The notes beneath the pieces are model-generated. The model ran no database searches and was not told where the DNA came from. It saw only the letters and a list, made by a program, of their open reading frames with translations. A stretch of 64,000 nucleotides of DNA, taken from assembly GCF_017301735.1 (NCBI RefSeq), contig NZ_CP071090.1:9166001-9230000 (forward strand), read 5' to 3'. Below are positions 59,515 through 64,000 of the stretch, piece after piece; within the stretch, counting starts at the first letter, position 1; each line of letters starts with the position of its first letter. Source of the DNA: Pyxidicoccus parkwaysis (lineage in GTDB: Bacteria; Myxococcota; Myxococcia; Myxococcales; Myxococcaceae). The translations under genes and the position numbers were made by a program.

Positions 59515-59790
59515 GGGGCCAGGACCGTCCGAACTGAATCCCGTCGGGGAAGGCCACCGCCGAAGCTCGACTCTTCGGCCTCAGCGAAGGGTGCCCCTGA
59601 CACACGGCGGGGCCAGCGCATCCGAGCTGAATCCCTTCGGGGGAGACCACGCCAAAGCCCGATTCTTCGGACTCAGGAGATGCGTCCTCTGACAGCGTGC
59701 GGGGCCAGGGCATCCGAACTGATTCCCTTCGGGGAGACCACGCCGAAGCTCGGCTCTTCGGCCGCAGCGGAGAGCCCCCATGACAGGAAT
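59515..59790. repeat. Three tandem ~92-bp repeats with paired hairpins
   Basis: Units start at GGGGCCAG at 59515, 59609 and 59701 (94, 92 and about 90 bp). Each holds CTGAWTCCCKTCGGGG, which forms a TCCC-TTCG-GGGA hairpin (UUCG tetraloop in copies 2 and 3), and GCCGAAG-N7-CTTCGGC (perfect in copies 1 and 3, degraded in copy 2). The rest of the 526-bp gap 59419-59944 shows no gene. No spacer-repeat pattern is present. Confidence 0.75.
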
Positions 59791-59944
59791 TGCTTCGGCT
59801 GGCTTGGGGACCACCTGCTTCGACACCCATCCCAATCCTCGGTGAAGCCGTGAGCCTGTCCGCGTCCTGAAACTCCGTTGCATCCGCACATCGCACTGTC
59901 CCTGGCGGCGCGCGCCCGACATAGAGTCGCGCCCCGGAGGACAC

Positions 59945-61336
59945 ATGGACGCGAGCAGCGCGGATGTCGTCGTCGTGGGCGCGGGCGTGGCGGGGCTCAC
60001 CACGGCTCGGGCCCTCTCGCGCACCGGCTTCTCCGTGGCGGTGCTCGAAGCCCGGGAGCGCGTTGGAGGGCGCACGCTCACCCAGCCGCTCGGCGGCGAG
60101 CCCGTCGACCTCGGCGGCCAGTGGGTGGGCCCGCAGCAGCGGCACGTGCTTCGGCTCGCGGACGAGCTGGGCCTCAAGCGCTTCCCGCAGCACCACCACG
60201 GCACCAAGGTGCTCGACGTGCGCGGCGAGCTGCGCACCTATCGCGGCCAGGTGCCTTCGCTCCCGCTGCTGTCGCTCCTCGACCTCCAGCGCGTCATCTG
60301 GAAGCTGGATGGCCTGGCGAAGCGCGTCCCCCGCGAGCGCCCGTCCGCCGCGTCCCATGCCACCGAGTGGGACGCGCTCACACTGGAGGAGTGGAAGCAG
60401 CGCCACGTGCCCACGTGGGGAGCGCGCGCCGCGTTGGACATCGCCACCCGCGCCGTCTTCGCAGCCGAGCCCTCCGAGCTGTCCTTCCTCCACTTCCTCT
60501 TCTACGTCCACTCCAACCACGGCCTCATGCCGCTCACCACCATCGAAGGCGGCGCCCAGGCCGAGCGCTTCAAGGACGGCGCGCAGGCGCTCAGCCTCCG
60601 CATGGCCGCGGAGCTGGGCCCGAGCGTCCACCTCTCCACGCCCGTGCGCGCCGTGCTCCAGGACGCGGACGGCGTCACCGTCACCACCGATGGCGGCCGC
60701 ACCTGGCGCGCCCGCTACGCGGTGGTGGCCGTGCCGCCCGCGCTGGCCGAGCGCATCGACTTCGGCGCCACCCTCCCCGCCGAGCGCCGCCGGGCCCACG
60801 CGGACATCCCCATGGGCAGCGTCATCAAGGTGGTGGCCGCCTACGAGCGCCCCTTCTGGCGCGACGCCGGCTTCTCCGGCGAGGCAGTGAGCGACACCGG
60901 CCCGGTGCGCCTGTGCTTCGACGACTGCAGCGCGGACGGCCACCACCCCGCGCTGGTGGGCTTCTTCCTCGGAGAGACGGCGCGCGCGTGGACGGGCAAG
61001 CCACCCGAGCAGCGGCGCCGCGCCGCGCTGGAGTCCTTCGCGCGCTTCTTCGGCCCCCGGGCCCTGAAGCCCATCGCCGTCGCGGACCTGGACTGGCTCG
61101 CCGAGCCATACAGCCAGGGCTGCTACGTGGGCCTCCCCCGCCCCGGCACGCTCACCGCCATTGGCGAGGCCCTGCGCGCGCCCTTCGGCCGTGTCCACTG
61201 GGCGGGCACGGAGACGGCCGTCGAGGGCTGCGGCTACCTCGACGGCGCGGTGGAGTCCGGCGAGCGCGCGGCCACGGAGCTGGCCGCACGGCTGTCCACT
61301 CCCGGGCCCACCACCCCGCTCAGCGGGGCCGCATAG
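59945..61336 (+). CDS. Flavin-containing monoamine oxidase family protein
   Basis: A 463-residue FAD amine oxidase. The dinucleotide motif VVVGAGVAGLTTARAL is followed by EARERVGGRT, then DLGGQWVGP. The C-terminal FAD motif is HWAGTETAVEGCGYLDGAVE. SQGCY near residue 385 lies where monoamine oxidases carry the Cys that binds FAD covalently (SGGCY), so a covalent flavin is possible. It would oxidise an amine to an aldehyde with hydrogen peroxide release; a Dps gene follows closely, which fits peroxide protection (inference). No signal peptide. Confidence 0.9.
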   Translation: MDASSADVVVVGAGVAGLTTARALSRTGFSVAVLEARERVGGRTLTQPLGGEPVDLGGQWVGPQQRHVLRLADELGLKRFPQHHHGTKVLDVRGELRTYRGQVPSLPLLSLLDLQRVIWKLDGLAKRVPRERPSAASHATEWDALTLEEWKQRHVPTWGARAALDIATRAVFAAEPSELSFLHFLFYVHSNHGLMPLTTIEGGAQAERFKDGAQALSLRMAAELGPSVHLSTPVRAVLQDADGVTVTTDGGRTWRARYAVVAVPPALAERIDFGATLPAERRRAHADIPMGSVIKVVAAYERPFWRDAGFSGEAVSDTGPVRLCFDDCSADGHHPALVGFFLGETARAWTGKPPEQRRRAALESFARFFGPRALKPIAVADLDWLAEPYSQGCYVGLPRPGTLTAIGEALRAPFGRVHWAGTETAVEGCGYLDGAVESGERAATELAARLSTPGPTTPLSGAA

Positions 61337-61428
61337 CCCGGCCGTCTGCCCTCCGGCCGTCGCGGCGTGGATTGGCGACCATGCGGGCCGTCCCCACCCT
61401 TGGGGAGCCCTCTGGAGGAGGCCGGTCC

Positions 61429-61983
61429 ATGAACTTTCCCAGTCACGTGAATCTCCCCGCGGACGCGCGTGAGGAGCTCATCGATTCGCTCAACACGCTG
61501 CTCGCCGATTCCATCGACCTGCACTGGCAAATCAAGCAGGCGCACTGGAACATCCGCGGCAAGCACTTCTACAGCCGCCATGAGCTCTTCGACGAGCTGG
61601 CCAAGCACGCGCGCAAGCAGGCCGACGCGTTCGCCGAGCGCGCCGGCACCCTGGGTGGCTACGCCGAGGGCACCATCCGCCTCGCCGCGAAGAACAGCGA
61701 GCTGCCCGAGTATGACCTGGCCGCCGTGGACGGCGACTCGCACCTGCGCGTGCTGGTGGAGCGCTTCGCGCGCTATGGAGCCAGCATCCGCAATGGCATC
61801 CACCGCTCCGACGAGCTGAATGACCCCGTCACCGCGGACCTGCTCACGCAGACGCTGGGCGAGGTGGAGCTGGACCTGTGGTTCCTGGAGAGCCACCTGC
61901 ACGGCGACGTGCGGGCCGGCGTGCGGCGCGGCGCGGATGCCGGAAACAAGGGCGAGGCGGGCTCGCGGCCTCCCGACGCCTGA
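61429..61983 (+). CDS. dps: Dps-like DNA-protecting ferritin
   Basis: A 184-residue Dps/ferritin-like protein. The four-helix bundle carries the ferroxidase residues expected at the dimer interface: DSIDLHWQIKQAHWNIRG (His, His) and HELFDELAKHARKQAD (Glu, Asp). It oxidises and stores iron with hydrogen peroxide and protects DNA. The acidic/basic C-terminal tail (DAGNKGEAGSRPPDA) may be disordered. The start at 61429 follows GGAGGAG. It lies 92 nt after the amine oxidase and ends before a perfect terminator. Confidence 0.9.
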   Translation: MNFPSHVNLPADAREELIDSLNTLLADSIDLHWQIKQAHWNIRGKHFYSRHELFDELAKHARKQADAFAERAGTLGGYAEGTIRLAAKNSELPEYDLAAVDGDSHLRVLVERFARYGASIRNGIHRSDELNDPVTADLLTQTLGEVELDLWFLESHLHGDVRAGVRRGADAGNKGEAGSRPPDA

Positions 61984-62053
61984 GCCGATGTTGACCAGAA
62001 GGCACCGTCGCGCGCGTCGTTGGACGAGCGCTCGGGCCTGAGCCAGCGTATAG

Positions 62054-62085
62054 AAGGCGTCCTCTCGCGACGGAGGACGCCTTTT
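62054..62085 (+). terminator. Rho-independent terminator after dps
   Basis: AAGGCGTCCTC (62054-62064) pairs perfectly with GAGGACGCCTT (62073-62083) around an 8-nt loop and runs into TTTT. It is the clearest intrinsic terminator in the window. It also hides a GGAGG that would serve a TTG start of the next gene. Confidence 0.85.
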
Positions 62086-62101
62086 GACTTCACAGACGCG
62101 A

Positions 62102-62944
62102 ATGGACGGGAAGGTCTGCCTCATCACCGGAGCCTCCGGCGGCATCGGCCTGGAGGCGGCCAAGGCCCTCGCGGGCATGGGCGCCACGGTGGTGCTGGTG
62201 GGCCGTGACGCGACGCGCACCGAGGCCGCCGTCAGCGCCGTGCGCGCCGCCGCCCCCCAGGCGAAGGTGGAGTGGCTGAAGGCGGACCTCGCCTCGCTCC
62301 AGTCCGTGCGCGAGCTGGCCGCCACCTTCAAGGCGCGCTACCCGCGGCTGGACGTGCTGCTCAACAACGCGGGGCTCATCCTCGACCGGCGCGAGGTGAC
62401 GGCGGACGGGCTGGAGGCCACCCTGGCCACCAACCACTTCGCGCCCTTCCTCCTGACGCACCTGCTGCTGGACGTGCTGAAGGCCAGCGCGCCCTCGCGC
62501 ATCGTCAACGTCTCCTCCGACGCGCACTACGCCGCCCGGCTGGACTTCGAGGACCTGCAGAGCGAGCGCGGCTACATCGGCTTCCGCGTGTACGGCACCT
62601 CCAAGCTGGCCAACATCCTCTTCACCCGCGCGCTGGCGAAGCGGCTGAAGGGGACGGGGGTGACAGTCAACGCGCTGCACCCGGGCACGGTGCGCACGGG
62701 CTTCGGCCACAACACGAAGGGTTTCTTCCGCCACATCGTCAAGCTGGGCGCGCCGTTCATGATTTCGGCGGAGAAGGGGGCGAGGACGTCCATCTACCTG
62801 GCGTCCTCGCCTGAAGTGGAGTCGGTGTCCGGGGAGTACTTCTACAAGTGCCGTCCGAGGAAGCCGTCGTCCGTGGCCCGGAATGACGACTTCGCGGAGC
62901 GGCTCTGGCAGGTGAGCGAGCAGCTCACGGGAGTGAAGGCATGA
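62102..62944 (+). CDS. Short-chain dehydrogenase/reductase (retinol-dehydrogenase-like)
   Basis: A 280-residue SDR. TGASGGIG at residues 8-15, NNAG, catalytic Ser in IVNVSSDAHYA and YGTSKLAN (YxxxK) are all present. It reduces or oxidises an alcohol/ketone with NAD(P). ATG 62102 gives the usual MDGKVCLITG start. An in-frame TTG at 62084 has GGAGG 7 nt upstream, but that sequence is within the dps terminator stem. Its stop overlaps the GST start (ATGA), so the two enzymes are coupled. Confidence 0.88.
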   Translation: MDGKVCLITGASGGIGLEAAKALAGMGATVVLVGRDATRTEAAVSAVRAAAPQAKVEWLKADLASLQSVRELAATFKARYPRLDVLLNNAGLILDRREVTADGLEATLATNHFAPFLLTHLLLDVLKASAPSRIVNVSSDAHYAARLDFEDLQSERGYIGFRVYGTSKLANILFTRALAKRLKGTGVTVNALHPGTVRTGFGHNTKGFFRHIVKLGAPFMISAEKGARTSIYLASSPEVESVSGEYFYKCRPRKPSSVARNDDFAERLWQVSEQLTGVKA

Positions 62945-63570
62945 TTGACCTGTACACGTTCGCGACGCCCAACGGGCGCAAGGTGTCCATCGCGCTGGAA
63001 GAGATGGGACTGCCGTACAACGTCAAGGTGGTGGACATCACCAAGGGCGACCAGTTCAAGCCCGAGTTCCTGGCCGTCAACCCCAACAACAAGATTCCGG
63101 CCATCGTCGACCATGCGTCGGTGGACCACCGGCCGCTGACCGTCTTCGAGTCGGGCGCAATCCTGCTCTACCTCGCGGAGAAGACGGGCAAGCTCCTGCC
63201 CTCGCACCCTCGCGCGAAGGCGGAAGTCACGCAGTGGTTGATGTTCCAGATGGGCGGCGTGGGCCCCATGTTCGGGCAGCTCGGCTACTTCACGCGCTTC
63301 AGCAAGGCGTACGTGCCGCACGCGATTGAGCGCTATCGCAACGAGTCGCGCCGCCTCCTCGGCGTGCTGGATGAGCAGCTCGGCAAGGGGGACTATGTCG
63401 CGGGCACGTTCTCCATCGCGGACTGTGCCCTCTACCCGTGGCTGGCGGGCACTCGCGAATACAACCCCCAGCTCTTCCAGGGGCTGCGCAACGTCCCGCA
63501 GTACCTGCACCGCGTGGGCAGCCGTCCCGCCGTGCAGCGCGGCATGAAGGTGCCGGACCTCAAGCGGTAG
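62941..63570 (+). CDS. Glutathione S-transferase (YfcG/Ure2-like)
   Basis: A 209-residue GST. The N-terminal segment LYTFATPNGRKVSIALEEMG, cis-Pro NNKIPAIVD and VFESGAILLYLAEKTG match the Ure2p-like/Nu class, which has disulfide-bond reductase activity in E. coli YfcG. The Asn in TPNG is the class residue. It is translationally coupled to the SDR upstream, suggesting one detoxification pathway. Confidence 0.9.
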   Translation: MIDLYTFATPNGRKVSIALEEMGLPYNVKVVDITKGDQFKPEFLAVNPNNKIPAIVDHASVDHRPLTVFESGAILLYLAEKTGKLLPSHPRAKAEVTQWLMFQMGGVGPMFGQLGYFTRFSKAYVPHAIERYRNESRRLLGVLDEQLGKGDYVAGTFSIADCALYPWLAGTREYNPQLFQGLRNVPQYLHRVGSRPAVQRGMKVPDLKR

Positions 63571-63805
63571 ACGCGCGCACCGGGCGCGGTGGCGGCAGTG
63601 CCGCCGCGCTCGCCGTGCACGGCAGAACCCTGGCGATGGCGCACAGGCCGCCTCGCTCGCATCTCCCGCTGCACGTCGGGCCAGAGCGCAACGCACCGCG
63701 GGGCGGGGCCAACAGGCGAGGCACCCGAGCCCGGAGGCCCGACAGGCGGGCGGGCAGTTGGAGCCGATGCGGGGCGGCGGCACTCCGGTGCGTAGCTTGA
63801 AGCGC

Positions 63806-64000
63806 ATGATGGAACCGTCTGTCCCCTCGCGTCCCCGCCTCCTGCTCGGTGCCCTGGGCCCGGGCATCGTGGGCGCCACGTCGTTGACGCTCATCCACGA
63901 GGGTGCCCGCCGCGTGCTGGCGCACCCGCCCCGCATGGACGTGCTCGGCAAGCGCGCATTGAAGAAGGGCGTGCGCTGGTTCGGCGGCAGGCCCGCGCAT
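63806..64000 (+). CDS. N-terminal part of a hypothetical membrane protein (cut by window end)
   Basis: An open frame from ATG 63806 (or 63809) to the window edge, 65 codons. It reads MMEPSVPSRPRLLLGALGPG then IVGATSLTLIHEGARRVL and RMDVLGKRALKKGVRWFG. A hydrophobic segment is followed by a H-E-x-x-R-R and R-M-D-V-L-G pattern that I have the impression recurs in small bacterial membrane proteins of unknown function. The 235-bp gap before it (63571-63805) shows no gene. Confidence 0.6.
   Translation, partial: MMEPSVPSRPRLLLGALGPGIVGATSLTLIHEGARRVLAHPPRMDVLGKRALKKGVRWFGGRPAH

Noticed and set aside
59515..59790. CRISPR-like array
   Set aside because: Units are directly abutting, about 92 bp and diverged, with no spacers and no cas genes in the window.
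1..64000. tRNA or rRNA genes
   Set aside because: I saw no tRNA cloverleaf with the usual T-loop sequence and no rRNA signature in the gaps. A covariance-model scan would settle this.

Overview
The window is GC-rich (roughly 70%) bacterial chromosome. Its gene content points to a myxobacterium of the Myxococcus/Corallococcus/Pyxidicoccus group (inference from gene families; no 16S rRNA is present). Supporting signs are three eukaryote-like Ser/Thr kinases, an FHA protein, PEGA and TPR proteins, MopE-type and DUF4215 cysteine-rich lipoproteins, a TIGR02996/leucine-rich-repeat protein, an RCC1-repeat lipoprotein and a retron.

Layout. 0-6.5 kb: a polyprenyl diphosphate synthase diverges from a thioredoxin-fold/epimerase/esterase run. 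An HxlR regulator then faces a membrane protein across two matching palindromes. 6.5-12.1 kb is the most unusual stretch: a HEAT-repeat protein fused to a degraded aldo/keto reductase, then a retron (msr-msd RNA plus reverse transcriptase) whose RT stop overlaps the start of a TIGR02996/LRR gene. 12.1-24 kb: a small secreted Cys-rich protein, a lipoprotein with 28 RCC1 repeats, a membrane metallophosphoesterase with a TetR regulator, and a 1557-residue lipoprotein joining an amidohydrolase to surface-display modules. 24-36 kb: a membrane-sensor kinase, an ATP-grasp enzyme, an esterase, an FHA/TPR/kinase signalling cluster, two envelope proteins, a host-attachment family protein and a chemoreceptor. 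36-41 kb: HAD phosphatase, glycosyltransferase, GST, a group II intron with its maturase, and a cyclase-like protein. 41-48.7 kb: a kinase-lipoprotein-secreted protein operon, an S46 peptidase and a lipase.

48.8-59.9 kb is scarred by mobile DNA. A MocR regulator faces a rhodanese. An IS21-family element (51742-54085, AGGCG target duplication) splits a TetR gene that has a long repetitive tail. Next to it lies an internally deleted pRiA4b ORF-3 gene. TonB-like, carboxypeptidase-regulatory-domain and DUF4442 genes follow, then three tandem copies of a ~92-bp hairpin repeat. 59.9-64 kb: an amine oxidase, Dps, an SDR coupled to a GST, and the start of a membrane protein cut by the window edge.

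The best candidate for a new system is the 6.5-12.1 kb cassette: a retron sitting between a HEAT/pseudo-reductase fusion and a translationally coupled LRR protein.
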